The notes: generated by a model from the letters alone, not told the origin. DNA of 64,000 nucleotides from Pithys albifrons albifrons (GCF_047495875.1 NC_092471.1:9259001-9323000); one strand, 5' to 3'. Positions 49,341-62,700 are shown, counted from the stretch's first letter. Translations and numbers: made by a program.

Positions 49341-49560
49341 GCTCTAGTATTCAGAAGCTTCCAGAAAGTCCTTAACCCTTTGTGCCACAACACAGCAGAG
49401 CAGATGCTTGCGGAGGTATAACAAGTCAGAGACCCCACCACATCCAAGGAGACCCCAAGGGCTTTGTCATCACTCTGTGACCCCCAACAAACATTCATAC
49501 AGTCTTCTTGTACTGTTTTCCAATACAGTGAATCACCGGAGAATTCAACTCTGCTATTTT
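49341..49560. other. Non-coding spacer
   Basis: The spacer between two CNE-like blocks is slightly GC-richer around 49380-49490. I see no gene or repeat. Confidence 0.5.
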
Positions 49561-49890
49561 TAAATCAGTTGCATTAAACATATGCAGCAGGTTTTTGACC
49601 CTTTTTGCTGTTTTAGAGATGTGGCTTGAAGGACTTTTGTCCGTACAGAGACACATAAAAGTTAACAGACCAAAGGAGCACGTCAGTGCTTCTGCAATAG
49701 CGCTTGAGAGCAGTAATTTCTGACAGTGCCATCAAAGACGATGGGAGAAGCAGCCATAATTTACAATCTCACCCAGGGCCTTCATTAATCCATCCTGATT
49801 TTGGGGTCCTTTAATATCTGTAGGAGGCTGCCACATTTTATTTTGCCAGCTAGCAACACAAACTACATGGACTTGGAGTCAAACTGTGAG
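49561..49890. promoter_or_regulatory. Strong candidate conserved non-coding element
   Basis: The block keeps CpGs (GTCCGTAC near 49639, GCACGTCAG near 49678, TAGCGCTT near 49699, AGACGATG near 49737) and contains TAATCC at 49786-49791 (bicoid-class word), CCATAATTTACAATC near 49754 and GGTCCTTTAATATC near 49805. It is non-repetitive and has no open frame of 60 codons on either strand. Conservation is inferred from texture only. Confidence 0.43.
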
Positions 49891-50690
49891 GGCAGAAACC
49901 AAACGCAGACTAGATGACTAAACACAGGAAGAAAATTTATAACAGAAAATTAGTTTCTGGAATTCTAGAAAGCATGAATCTGAATTTCCCACATCCTACT
50001 AAAAATCCTCTGCTCCAATGGCTATTCTATTTCATTTAGATCACACAAAATACCTTGAGAAAGGTACTAGAATCTGGCTTCTAGAAGACTGTTTTGCAGC
50101 CTTGGTCTCCCAGTGTGTCTGGAGGAATACACCTGGCAATGAGCTGTTAGTGGCCTTCCCCGGTTCATCCTCCCACAGTGATGTTGGGAGACAATGGAGA
50201 TATCCAGCCTTATTTCTCCCAACAACTCAGACTAACAGCTTTTTGGCAGAGGCATCCTTCCCACACTCATGTTTGAGCACAGTGAATTTGTCTGAAACAA
50301 AACCAATTTTCTTCTAGTTATTTAAGAGTATTCCTACTTCTGTCTCATATCAGAAGATGGACATACTGCCACCATTTTAGCAGCATCCAACCACAGTGCT
50401 CTGAGAACTAATGAACAAACACTCATTACACAGCACTGGGGTTTTTTTCCCATCCCAAAAAACTGCTTTTCTGAAAGAGGTACCCTTAAATATATCTATT
50501 ACAGGCCAGGACTGAGACGCCCACTAAGCAGGTGGTCAGACAATCCCATGTATTTTCTTGAAGAAAGAAGTTAATGTGTGTTCAGTCAGGCAAGCGCTGG
50601 AGAGTGGTGCCTAACTCACAATGGAAGAATTATCAAGCCATCTTGATCCATGGTGTAGTTCTTAGCCACTCAAATCATCACGAGTCCATT
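49891..50690. other. Non-coding stretch, no gene seen
   Basis: One 99-codon plus-strand frame (50018-50317) has no recognisable domain. The rest is ordinary sequence without repeats. Confidence 0.55.
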
Positions 50691-51310
50691 AAAAGTTAAT
50701 CACAAATAATATCAGTCAAATAGTTTTGCTTCTGAATTTTTTAAAAATAGTCCTGCCAGGAATTGCAGCGTTTCTGCTCTTCTGTACAAAGTGATCCCAA
50801 AGTCTGTAAGCAATCTTAATTAACGTTCTGAGAGATTAATATTTTATCATTATCACTAAGTTCAAATGAGCACTTTAGGACAGGCTACAGCCCTCTAATT
50901 AGCACTACTAAAGTATTCCTGGTTCTTCATACAGCTGAAGAACTCAAGAGCTCCAGTCAAATGACGAAGAGAGACAATGCCAGTTCATGAGAACTAAGCA
51001 GTTTAAATGAGTTAACAATTCCAACCTCAGAGGTTATTTTATCCCCACATGTACTTGACAAAAGATAGTTTCCTACTGATAAAGTCAGGTCTGTTTTACA
51101 ATTTCATTTAGCTTTCCAGTTGCAAAGACAGTTTCACAGGCAATGCTCAGCTGGAGACCCAGCGCAGCTTTATTTCTTTGTATCATATCTAATTGGAAGG
51201 TTTTCAAGGATAATTGTTGTTGGGAAATTTATTGATTTGGTTCTGAGAATCTTAAAGATGCCTGAGGAATTGCAGTTGGGAGTTCTCCCTAAAGGATTTG
51301 TCTTTTAAAT
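50691..51310. promoter_or_regulatory. Candidate conserved non-coding elements (two blocks)
   Basis: The first block (50691-50930) has TTAATCACAAATAATATC near 50696, CTTAATTAACG near 50816 and CTCTAATTAGC near 50894. The second (about 51091-51310) has TATCTAATTGG near 51186 and AAGGATAATTGTTG near 51207, with one retained CpG (AGCGCAG). Both are non-repetitive and AT-rich. A 62-codon frame in the second block (51120-51308) has no recognisable domain. Confidence 0.35.
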
Positions 51311-52080
51311 AATAGTAGTGATGTATTACTTTTCTCTTGTGGACCACAAAACTTCAATTAAAATTCAGAATTTGTATTTGGAAACAACACTGTGGTATCC
51401 AAATGGATTAGTATTAGAGGGCCTTTTCAAGTGGACGTGCTGAAGGAATCTGCACAGCATGTCTGAATTCAGCCTGCACTAAGGTATCTGTTGACTATTT
51501 AATCAAACTAATGCCAAGGTGTCATTTTGGGGGAATTCCTGCTGCTACACCTACCATATTAACATGCTTGACTTTTATTTTAATGAAGAGCCAGGTCCCT
51601 ACAGAATCCAAGGCATTGTAATTTTCATCATGATACTACCTAGAAAAGGCAAAGATTCTTCCTGGGGGTTTACTCTAATACATTTATATTTTTCTCACCA
51701 TTTATCCATTGCAATGTCTGAGGTGGAAGCAGGAGAGGGAGCTGCCAGAATCTACTTCCACTGATAACTTGGTATTCCTCCCGTTTGCGCTCTCACCTCA
51801 GCAATTTGTGGCACACATGAAATTACACCAGCAGGGAAATTTCAGCTTAAAAAGGCTTCAGATTTACAGAATACAAACATCCATTATGAACTCATTACTT
51901 CAATGGCAATTGCTGTCCATTTGCATGCACAATAGTCACAGTCTAGAGGCAGGATACGTGCTGGAGACCTGCTCCACAGCCATCTCACAAGCAGGGTCAA
52001 TGGGAGGTTCCCTGCAGCCAGTGCCAACACAACTGGGCACCATAATAAGAACTGTGTTGTTACAGGCTAAATAAGCAGCT
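51311..52080. other. Non-coding stretch, no gene seen
   Basis: Overlapping plus-strand frames at 51519-51764 and 51709-52074 (121 codons) have no recognisable domain. No repeat was recognised. Confidence 0.55.
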
Positions 52081-52200
52081 CTGCTGCTTGATCCTGTGGG
52101 TTATGAGGTAATTAGCTGCTGAATAACCGAAATCAGTGGATGTTTTTGCAGAATCACACCAAATAAGCAGAAGCTTGGCACACAGAAGGGAGAAACAATC
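52081..52200. promoter_or_regulatory. Candidate conserved non-coding element (short)
   Basis: The compact block contains GAGGTAATTAGCTGC near 52105 and AATAACCGAAATC near 52121, and lacks repeats. It is short, so the evidence is limited to motif density and texture. Confidence 0.3.
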
Positions 52201-54240
52201 ACATTGCTACACAGTCATATTTGTTAATTCCTAGTTTAATTCCACCAAATTCAATAGCTTTACAGCAAGAAATAAAAAAAAATTAAAAAAAAAAACCCAC
52301 AGCCTAGGTTACCAGTAAACCCTATCCAATTACCCTGAAATCTGAAAGCTAAAATGAATATTGCTCTTCATTTTACAACACATTCAATTAAAAGCCCTTC
52401 TTGCTTCCAGAACTCCATCCATTGTCACCTTTGAACAGTTTATGGAATTCCGCTGCCACCAAACTCCAGCAATTTACTTGAAAATCATGTCAGTTGGTGA
52501 TTTCCAGTTCTTGTAAACCCCAAACCCATCCTATTTCTCCACCAAACCAAATCTATAAGGAAGTAAGTATTTTCCAGAGTTTTATTCCAAACTCTTACTC
52601 TTTTACACATACCCTTGCAAAAAGCCTTCCCCATTCCCTCTATATGATATCTATCCTACACTCTCATCTCTCCATAAACCACTAAGTTGTATTCCTACTT
52701 GTAGCCATTCTTAAATGACCTTGGAAACATTGAATCCCACTGACCCAGAGCAGTAAGTACATTCCACTATTTCTTCAAAGTTTTCAGGTTCAAATATTTG
52801 AGTTCCACAAAACAAGCTGTTCTATTACAGTCTGCTCTGTCCAGTACAGGCTGTAATGGAACCATGCACTCTACTAAGGATTGAACCTAAGCCTAAAGCA
52901 GAACCTAAAAGTGAATAGTACTCCACCTCAGAGAGGAACAGCATCATTCAAAACACTTGTGTGTAACTATTCATTATTCTTCACAAATTACATATGTTCC
53001 TGAGTTACCTAGTCCATTAGCATTGATAAAACATATTCCACAAAACCAAACATTAACTCTGAAAGATCTACAGAATGACACTATACCTTACACATATGCA
53101 GCAAGGCAGAGACTAATCAAGCTGAAGCAGAACCATTCTTTCCAATACCAGCTTACACTCAAATAACAGACATCCAATGTATGAGAAATGAAAACCAGAA
53201 AGAAGCAACAACGTAAATTGTATCAGCTGAAAATGCAACAAAGAGCTCTGTTGAGGACTTGGTGTAAAAACGTGCACCAGAAGGGTGTAAGTAGCTGCCC
53301 TATTTAAACGCTCCAAGGAAGGCATGAAATGCATGGAGTTTGCAGAGGATCAACAAAGGAAACACTAAATTCTTTTATTAGAAAGAATTTGTCACAGTTC
53401 ATGACAAAGACATGTAAGCACTGAAAGAAAAACACCTCTAAACAAAGTGTAACTACATAGGAGACCAGACTCTGTTTGGCAAAGAATGGTTATCTGAGGG
53501 AGCCCATTTCTTCCCCAGCCCCATCTTAATGGTAAAAGCCTCTTAAACAGAAAAGTCAATATGCTTTAGGACCTTGCACATGGGGTGAGGAAAGAGTTTC
53601 ACTAAGATGGGCTCAGACCTTACTCAGGCAAAAGAGGAACTGCCCAGAGGAGGGATGGAGCAGTTCTCTGTTCAATGGGACACATGGGGTGAGGAACAGA
53701 GGGAGAGTCTGTCATTTGAAAACAAAGCCATAAGTACTATCACCTCTGAATTTATCCCACAACTTTGAAGCTGGGAGGCCCAGGGCCATCTCTCTCCAGG
53801 GCTGTGCAGCCTCAGTGGCACAGGCAGTTTGTTAGGAAGGGGCCCTGGCTCAGCCTCTGCTCACTCACCAGCACTGCTGGGGGCTCCAGGCTCTGCATTT
53901 TCTGTCTTTCCTGGTGGGCGATTCCTTACTTTGTTATCCACTAGCATTTGTGCGAGGGACTCAACTCCCTCTGAAAAAGGTCTTTGAATAAACTGTTACC
54001 AAACTGCATACAGGAGAACATCATAAGAAAGAACAGGAAGTTAAAAACCTATATAAATTCCCAGCAAAAATTAGGTTCTGAATGCATCTCCTCCTCCAGG
54101 CAATTATATAGGTAAACCAAGTACTGAACAAATGAAGTAGTTATTCTAAGTCCACTCTTGTAATAGAATTTTTCTAGAAACAGTAAATTACCTTGAGTAT
54201 TTATCATGATCTGTTATCCGCAGGAAAAAAGGTGAAAACT
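52201..54240. other. Non-coding stretch, no gene seen
   Basis: No exon is supported. An A-rich tract lies at 52270-52295. The interval 53760-53900 is GC-richer. Short frames at 52494-52685 and 52957-53166 are low in complexity and have no recognisable domain. Confidence 0.6.
52270..52295 (+). repeat. A-rich low-complexity tract ending in A11
   Basis: A-rich sequence with two TT interruptions ends in eleven A residues. No retroposed body was recognised upstream. Confidence 0.75.
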
Positions 54241-54600
54241 AAACAGATTTATGGAAATGCATTTACCTAATAATATTTGCCAAATGACACTGTTCCCTCT
54301 GCTGCTTGTAGCAAACTCAGTAATGGAGGCTAAGGACAGGTTTGCCTTATTAGCACAGCTCTCTGCCTGGGTGTTTTAAGTACCTCAGAGCACAGTACCA
54401 TCTGTATGTATTCTACTAATGAGCTACTTCTTAGACTGAGGAAGGCTGGCCAGCCAACACCAATTACTCAGATGGAGACTGCCTAATTTTTAAGTAATTA
54501 ATAAGCTACTCTCTCACTCTACATAGAAGCTTCCTCTGGTTAATTCTCCTGGCATATTACAGCATATCTCATTCTAAAGAAAGTTTGTCAAAGAAGAAAA
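54241..54600. promoter_or_regulatory. Candidate conserved non-coding element
   Basis: The non-repetitive block has AAGTAATTAATAAGC near 54492, CCAATTACTCAG near 54460 and a perfect 12-base palindrome GGCTGGCCAGCC at 54444-54455. No open frame reaches 60 codons on either strand across 360 bases. The texture resembles a CNE more than the flanks do. Confidence 0.38.
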
Positions 54601-57600
54601 TAAAAAGAAGAACATGACACAGCCCAGCCCAATTCCCTAGAGCAGAGCCCAAACCCCCTGTGTGGCATACAAGCTTGAGAAGTACCTGCTGAGACCACCA
54701 TGAGCAGGGGGTGCATCACTGCTTCCCAACACAGCTGGGACAGAGAACAGCATCCTGAAATGGGGACAGCTCAGCCCTCTCCTTGGGGCACTAACATACC
54801 TCTCACAGCACCTCAAAGGATGGACTGGAAGAGCCTTTACCACACTTAGACAAGGCCTCTGATGGTTTTATTCTCTCTCACCTCCCAGTCATTTGGAAAC
54901 ACCTGACACGGAGTGTCACCAAACACTGCACAGCTCTGCACTGGGGACCCCCAGCCACGGATGCTGCATGCTCAGGAATCTCTGAACACTTAGCAAGATG
55001 ACTGATTGCTCCCATCTCTTCCCTTATCTGACTGAAGTGATTTCTAAAAGTGAGCCTTAAGGGGCTATTAGATTATGCAAAAATAGAATTCCCTCTTCTG
55101 CCACTAAAAAATATTTCTTAATAACCTAAACAAAGTTTAAGGAGATCAAAATTACCTTTTACAGCTCCCTGTTGGAAAGCACTGTAGTAAAGCATAAAAG
55201 AAGCGTTAAATTATCTCAGTAACTACATTGATAATGCACAACTTTCATGTGCACAATAAAACCATTAAAAGAAGATCTGATTTTTACAAGTATATTACAC
55301 TTCATCATTCTGAAAGGGCAATGCTATGTGCAGGAAAGGATGCACTTGTCTTGCATAAACCTGAAAAACATGCCAATCGCAGCAGTGAAACAAAACAAAA
55401 ATGCTGGCCTCTCTTGAGGATGCTCAAATTTACACACAAATAAGAGACTTAATGTAACATTTCAACTTGGTGTGACATGACCAAGCCATTCTACAGTCAC
55501 ATTGTGGAATTTGTATTATTTAACTTCTCAAAACCAAGGTATCCAGCATTTCATTTTTCTGTGGGAAAAAAAAAAAAGGACATTGTTCCAAAAGACACCT
55601 AATTGCTATAGCACATCAACGGTCTTCCTCATTATAACATGAAGCAAGTTGATGTTACATTGTGCAAGGGACTTCACACAGCAACATTCTGAATAACCAG
55701 CTGTTCACATGGGATCTGCATCCTTCAGAGAAAGCCAACAATTACCGCTCTTCATGAAGGACTGCAAATGGAACAATTCATTTGTAGACACTTCTAAAAC
55801 AGAATTTAATAATGATCCTTCCTTCACTGGTAGAGTTTTACACTCTTCCAGTGTAAAGTCCACAACAGTTGCAGCCAGGCATCCCATGTGGCTGGATTTA
55901 GGTTTCATCTCTCATGCACTGTTAGAGGCATGTTGCACAGTTGGAACAAAAGCATTTGCAATAAACACTGAATGGTAAAGAGCAAATTTAATCATCCAAT
56001 CCAGATGAAAAAATCATTATGCTGTAAGTAATATGATGTAAAGTCACAGCGAATAGGAATTATGTTGACCTACATCAGAAGTCAGCCAAAAAGCTTCAGC
56101 TTTCAATCTGCTCCAATAAAGCTGAAATACTCCACTCTTAAATGCACTTCCACAGTAGTCCCTGATTTCCCTAAAATCACAGATGTCACTTTGAATAGAA
56201 ATACTATATCCCAAGTGTCATTAGTGATACACATCCTAATTTCTTTCCTTATGTCTAAGACCACAAAATTATTCACACCTCTTTGGCTTTATATAACGCA
56301 GCAAGATTTTCAAGGTCACAACAAAAACAAGAATACATATTCATGAGTTCAAATCTTTAATACTGTTTTCTTGGCTTAAGTTTTAAATTTGCTTTTCTAA
56401 ACCACAAGTACCAGAAAAACAGGTTTTCAAAATACTTGAAAATCGATTTATTTTCTCTATAAAACACATTCTGAAATAGGAGCCTGCAACTAGAGAGGAA
56501 GAAGCAGGTCCTGAAGTTGTTTCTCCTTCACCAAGGAGGACTGTCAGAGAGCAGTGCTGATGGCCAGAGACCCACCTCAAATCTGGAGCCAAGGAAGCTT
56601 GCAGGATTGATCTGGCTCCACTAAAGCACTCCCACTTTCTCAGTTTTCACATCTCCTCTGCAGTAAACCTGAGATTTGACAGGGCAAAATGATTCCCAGC
56701 AGGGAATCCCAGAAACACTAAGGTCCTGACCTCTACATGTTCAAGGTCTTCCAGCTTCTTCTTCTGACATCCACATCAAGGATGCCAGAAGTATCACTGC
56801 ATCTGCAGCTCTTGTATCTTTGCAGAGATATGAGCCTAGGAATAACCATGCCTTTGATTCATGTTCCAGCAGTTTTCCATTGATTATTAAATGTATCCAT
56901 CTCAGGGAATTTACTGTTCAAAATGAAATCATGTCACTGAAAAAGAAATTCTGATTTGCCCTATTCTGTAGAATGCGATTACAGTTCTGCATTTTACCAA
57001 TAGCTCAAAGACATCAGAGTGATTATATCTCACATTACTCCTCCCATTCCAGGCCCGCCCATATATATATATTATATATTCCTGAACATATAAGACAGCA
57101 TAATCATGCATGAAGTGGCTCTGCACATAGATCTAAATAACCTTAGGACCAGAGTGCATCAGCAAAACAAAACCATAATGCTTAAATCCAAGAACAAACA
57201 ATTTCTGTTGTCTTGTGAAAAATCTGATCTGCCATATTAACATCAGTCTTCACAAATAATAAGTTAATTCTATCTTCAACATACCAGGAAAAAATGCATT
57301 AACTCTCAAATATTAAAAAAGTAAATTAAAAAAATAATCTGTTAACCAACTTTGCACTCGAATTTTATATGTATCTGTACAGTGGGATGAAAGGACCAGC
57401 ACTTGTTTCAATAAACATGGACATCTGGTTAGACTACACAGAGGAGTCCTTGAATAAAGGTGTTCAAGGCAATTCACACATCTGAGGACAGAACTCCAGT
57501 TCCTGGTATTGCTAAACATCTAAAGGCAGCTACTCATTAGGCACAGATGGAGCCCAGAGTGGCTCAAATGCAGCTGACTACCTGCAGAGCCCCAGCAGTT

Positions 57601-60600
57601 CACCATTAACAAATATTCTTCAGGTCAGAGTAACAGGTATACACAGAGGTTTCTATAAACTTGGTTACCCAACAGACTTGATTTGCATCTCAAAGGCTCC
57701 TGATCCCTCAGGTATTTCATATGTCATTTTGCAGTCTTCAGTGGCTGCTGCTCTCACGTCCCCACTATTGCCAGAAGGACAGCAAATAGCCAGTACACAG
57801 AACAGACCCTGTAACTTTCAAAGACAAAAGCTGTAAGCCTAAAACTAGCACATAACACCTGGTATAACTGAATCTGTCTCCTTTATTCCCTCTTCCATTT
57901 CTAGCTGACACATTTTTCCATCTTCTATTAAAAATAACAGAAATTTAAAAAGCTTTTCCTTATTACATGTATTCAAGGACATAAAAGCACATTCTACATA
58001 CATGCTTTTTTAGCCTCAAAACTCTAGGAGACAGTACTGCTTTCCTCGTCCTTGCCTCAGGCATTAGCAACACAACAAAACAGAGTGAAACATTTTATTT
58101 ACGTGTTATTCTTCACATCACCTTCAGTGGGCTGGGCAAGTTTAACATTGTTTTATCTCTGGATGATTTTCTGCCATCTGTAAAATGGAAATAACTGATG
58201 CAAATATTAGAGACAAAAAGCACTTGTATGAAATACCATGGTAGAAGATTACTAAAAACACCAAATAGTCTCCTGAGACTTAAAAAGCCTTACTCAGGTA
58301 ACAAAGTACAATTAGAAAACAAAGTCCAAAAAGTAATACAACCACCATGTTACTACTACACAATCCTAACAAACATTTGAACCATACATATGGATGCTGA
58401 AGGCCTAAAGAGCAGTATGTCCCACAGACACATACAAGAGTGAGATAAATAATATTATACTTTAAACATCAGAAAGTAATTTGGAGCTTCAGACACTCCC
58501 TTTTGCCCTGTTTCAGGCCTGTTCACTGAAGAGGGAGCTGAATGCCTCAGGGGCTTGCCCTGACAGGTACCACTTTCCCTGATGCTTTGTGTCCCAGAGG
58601 GGCTGACAGGGCAGGTTAGCAGTCAGGGACTGATGCAGGTTCCTATTCCTCCCACTTCATTACACCCACAGGAATGAGATGGCAGGTACAAAAGCTCTTG
58701 TCAGGCACTGCCCATTGCCTCCAGTTTCTTTATGAAAAACCACTGAGCAATGCTTACAGCTGCCTGGATCATACAATCTGCTACTTATTCAATTACTATT
58801 TAGTTTCCCATCTGGAATAATGATGCAGAAATCTCAATAGAGACCTTTTCAAAACAATGTTGATCCCTTAAAGATGCAAACTAACTGCACCTGTCTTACA
58901 CTCAAGGGTCAAAATACCTTTTTCCTCAAACAAAAAGAGTAACTAGGAAGGAGTAAGTTTCCACAGGTCACATGCAGCACAATAGAGCTACAGTTCTGTG
59001 AATCCCACAGGTGAAGGAGTTTTAAAACAAGTCAAGCTAACAGAAATATCCTCATGTTGCCTCCATTCCTGCCTGAATAAGGAACTACACAGGGAGAGCA
59101 AGCAACGAGGAACTGATGGCAGAGGCTGGTGTGCACAGCAAACCTGGTTACCACGTTTTGGAAAAGCAAAGTGCTCAGGTCAGAAGCTTAACTTGAATCT
59201 AAGTCTCTGTCTTCAGCCGCAGAGCACTGTACATTTTGTATCAGTATGTGTTATAAGTACTAATCATGCTCCTTATAGGAAAGGAGCAATTGGATTTGAA
59301 AGGGTTAGAGATTAATAAAGTGATAAATGTACCTCGAGAGGTGACACTGCAGCTCAGATCAATTTTACTTTTAACCAATAGATGGACAATCATTTCTACT
59401 TTAGTGAGTTACGACAGCACACAACAATCTCACACAGGTCTATATACTAACATTTGTACATATATCCAGGGCGTAAAACACAATTCCTTCCTTCCTTCAC
59501 AGGTTAACAACTTGAAATACTTAGCTCTGCACCCTCTGAAAGGCAAAAATATGATGTTTCTGTAAAAACAACTTCCTCAAAAACTTCAAGAGAAAAAAAA
59601 AACCCTTAAATGCAAAAATATACTTTTGTTCTCTGTTCTCTCCCTATTTCCCATAGTGATCCCAACATCTCCTATCTCACAATTTAACTGTAACAGCTAC
59701 AGTCAAGGCAAAACAAGTACTAAAGAAGTAAAAAAGTTTCTGATACAATGTGTCACAGAGACTAGTAACTCAAAGCTGAAATGCACTTCAAAACACAAGC
59801 AAGGTTCTGAAAGTAGAGAAGAAAAAGTTCTTTAAATTCAGTGGACATAGGTATCAGAATGTGCATTAATATTCATGTCTAGCTCAATCTAAAAAGCCTT
59901 ACTTGCATTCCTTCAAATATATACAGCAGTGTGTAACACCTGCCTTAACATGTATTCAGGTTACAAAAACTCAAGTACACTTCGGAGCTGTTCTTGGTCT
60001 GGAGGTGACCCAAAGTGAAGCCATTTCATCACAGATTTCTTATAGCTCCTATAGGTCCATATACCCGAGTTACCTCCAAGCCTCTGCATCACCAACAGAT
60101 GTCCCAAACCAAGCAGATATTCATCTCTAGGACAAGCCAACATGCTGAGCTTGGAGACTGTTTTGGGTAAGTCTGCAGCTGTATTATTTATACTTTCATT
60201 TGAACATTATGTAAGACAAACCTTCCAAAAATATTTTCATGAACAAGATGAAAAACAAAACATGCCAGAACAACTTTCCTTGTCTCTCAGGATATTCAGT
60301 TTCAAAGTAAGGACACGAACCTAGGACTCTCATTCTCAAAAGGAACATGCTAGAAACACTGAAATGAAGATCTTTCTTAAAATTTCTAATTAGGATCTTA
60401 AAGAAAACAAAGCATAGTCATCTTGATACACTGGGGTGGGTTTTTTTTAATTTAAAAACCCCATTTTGGAGAGGAAAATATGTATTATCCAGTTAAAAGC
60501 ATAGAGCTGGAAGATTTCTCGGTCATGATGGTATGTACACCAGAGGTTCAGATATTATTAATAAACTTGTACATGCTGCAGCTAAATGCAGAACAGATAT

Positions 60601-60710
60601 CCAAACAGCTGACAGGGTGCCCAATGCAGAAGTGGAAGATTATAGATTTGTAACTGAGGAAATTACATTTTTTTTGTGCTTTATTTCTCTCTATCCCCTG
60701 AAGATCTTAC
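54601..60710. other. Non-coding stretch with one minor CNE-like patch
   Basis: About 6.1 kb with no supported exon. A CNE-like patch lies at 55051-55290 (TATTAGATTATGC near 55069, ACATTGATAATGC near 55226). An AT microsatellite lies at 57061-57080. Open frames of up to 105 codons (58998-59315, 59266-59565) have no recognisable domain or splice context. No transposon was recognised. Confidence 0.55.
57061..57080 (+). repeat. AT dinucleotide microsatellite
   Basis: Six AT units are followed by an interrupted TATATATT stretch. It is short and imperfect. Confidence 0.85.
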
Positions 60711-60940
60711 CTTTATGATTTACTGCAGTTTGAAACAATTTAATTGTGTTCATTCATTTTATTCAAATATAGCTATGGTTTCCCTTTTGGGAAGGAGTCT
60801 AGCTTTAATATTTAAGTATCAGCTCAATATTTTAATTGTCTGAATTATACATGAATTCATTTTAAACATGTGCAATAGCTAAAAAATTTGAGTGTTTAAA
60901 TAAATTCAATATTTAAACCCTGTCAGGTTGAGGTCACTAG
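60711..60940. promoter_or_regulatory. Candidate conserved non-coding element (AT-rich)
   Basis: The AT-rich, non-repetitive block includes the inverted repeat ACAATT-T-AATTGT at 60735-60747 (homeodomain word AATTG on both strands) and TTTTAATTGTCTGAATTATA near 60829. No open frame reaches 60 codons beyond 60718. CNE status is inferred. Confidence 0.33.
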
Positions 60941-62380
60941 AAAAACCCCAAACCTCTAGCAGAGATTCTTTGTGCATCTCCCTTCCTCCTGCAAACAGAA
61001 TGTATAAATGCTGCCAGCTGTCTTCCAAATAGGTCTGTCCAGCTGCAATGCTGCTTTCTGTCTAGAGGAGAAAAAACTAAGGCTGAGACTCCTGCAGTGA
61101 GGTGCACGACTACAAGAGCTTCACAGCTGCCTTGCTGGTAGCCCCCCGAGACCTGACTGAGCACAGGAGCCTGGCTCCTCACTTCCCGCTGATCCAAATG
61201 GAACAGATGGAGAGCAGCCGTGAACCCACGAGCAGACAAACCATATGCAGGAGAGGCTCTACTTTCCTGCACTGATGACAGCTTAGAACAACAGTGATTG
61301 TGACTTTGTTTGCTGGAGCTGTGAATAACTCAGCTTCTCCTGGGGAAAGTAAGAGATCAGTGGACTCTGATTAGTGTTGCCAAGCTCTCATCTCCTCCCT
61401 CTGCACATTATTTGCAAGAAGTAAAAGTCAAAAGCCTCTTTTGCATCACTCATATTTCAGAAATGGGAGGGCTCACAGCCATGCCTTTTACATCAGGGCC
61501 AGAAGTCAGCTCTTCAGGCAGATGCACCTGCAAACTAAAGTAAATGGGAAGTGTGAGCATTCATCCTGCACATCCTCTGGAGCCCACTCAGCAGCAGACT
61601 TAGGAAGTTAGGCTCACCCAGGATATCCCACTCTGTGCACAAATCTAGGAGTCACCTCTGAAGTACAAACATCTCCACTTCGACATATGCCACAGTTTTC
61701 ATGGCCAAAGAGATCAGGCAACAACACAGGATGACTGAGCTTCATAGAAGGGAGCAGATGGAAATCCTAGGCTAGAGCAGTGACGAATAGTAGGAAAGTG
61801 AAGGTCTCCTGAAACATCTACAGCAGATCACAGTAAGTTGCTGCATGACATTTAAAAGGCATAAAATACCAGGCCAATAGGTTTTAAATGAATGTGTTTA
61901 AAGCAATACAACCCAACGACTGCAATATGAATGTGAGAATTTAAGACAATTCGCTATGCCCATATGCAGCAACACACAATGCCAAGTCAAGCCCCCCCAC
62001 ACACACACCCCAACAGTGACAGAGTCGGATGCAGGTGGAGAGTGACAGGGTGGCTGGGGGATCAGAGACACACTTGCTCTTCTGGCATATGACTGCCTTT
62101 TGGATGGTCCCAAGATGAACAGGAGAAGGGAAGGGAGGAATCCCACAGCACATCCATCTGACATTCTACAGACCAGGGGACATGACTCTGTGCCTTGGAG
62201 GACATTCCCATGCCAGGCCTGAGCCAATTAAGCCGTGCTAACCTGCAGAAAGACTACTATGTGCCTTGCAGCCAGCAGCCTGGCAGAAACCTTGGGAATG
62301 TCTGCCCATGCTCCTCCACACAAGGTTGGCATGCCCTCCGGAGCTCTAGCATGCTGAGACAGGGTATTTCAGCTCAGCAA
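60941..62380. other. Non-coding stretch, no gene seen
   Basis: The minus-strand frames at 60937-61272 (111 codons) and 61898-62227 (109 codons) have no recognisable domain. A C7-(AC)5 low-complexity run sits at 61992-62008. The rest is ordinary. Confidence 0.55.
61992..62008 (+). repeat. C7 run followed by (AC)5
   Basis: Seven C residues are followed by five AC units. It is a short simple repeat. Confidence 0.8.
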
Positions 62381-62700
62381 ATAAATACAGCAGCAATAAA
62401 TGGCATCAATTATTCACTAATGGAATTATGTCTAGTAAGTCAAATAGAATCTATAATCTGAAAAATCTTCTGCTTAAAAAATGCAACGATTTTTTAATTG
62501 GTTTTATATTTCCTGCTATGATTATTCAAAGCACTATATACAAAGGCCTTGGGAAACGAAGTAACTTAATCCGATTAAAAGGAAATCACCTGCCAGCTGG
62601 GAAACTGGCAGCTCCTACATCCTCAATGTATTGGTATAACCTCCACCTCCAAACTACCGCTCCTAGCATATTGCTAAGGCTGCAGTCCTTGCATTAGCTG
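62381..62700. promoter_or_regulatory. Strong candidate conserved non-coding element with a K50 homeodomain dimer site
   Basis: The block contains an exact TAATCCGATTA at 62567-62577, inside the inverted repeat TTAATC-C-GATTAA (62566-62578). That sequence is the palindromic site known for dimers of paired-class homeodomains with lysine at position 50 (the P3C type). Further words are CAATTATTCACTAATGG near 62406 and AACGATTTTTTAATTGG near 62484. An inverted repeat with CTGCCAG and CTGGCAG arms lies at 62590-62611. An 89-codon frame (62428-62697) crosses the block and has no recognisable domain. Confidence 0.5.
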
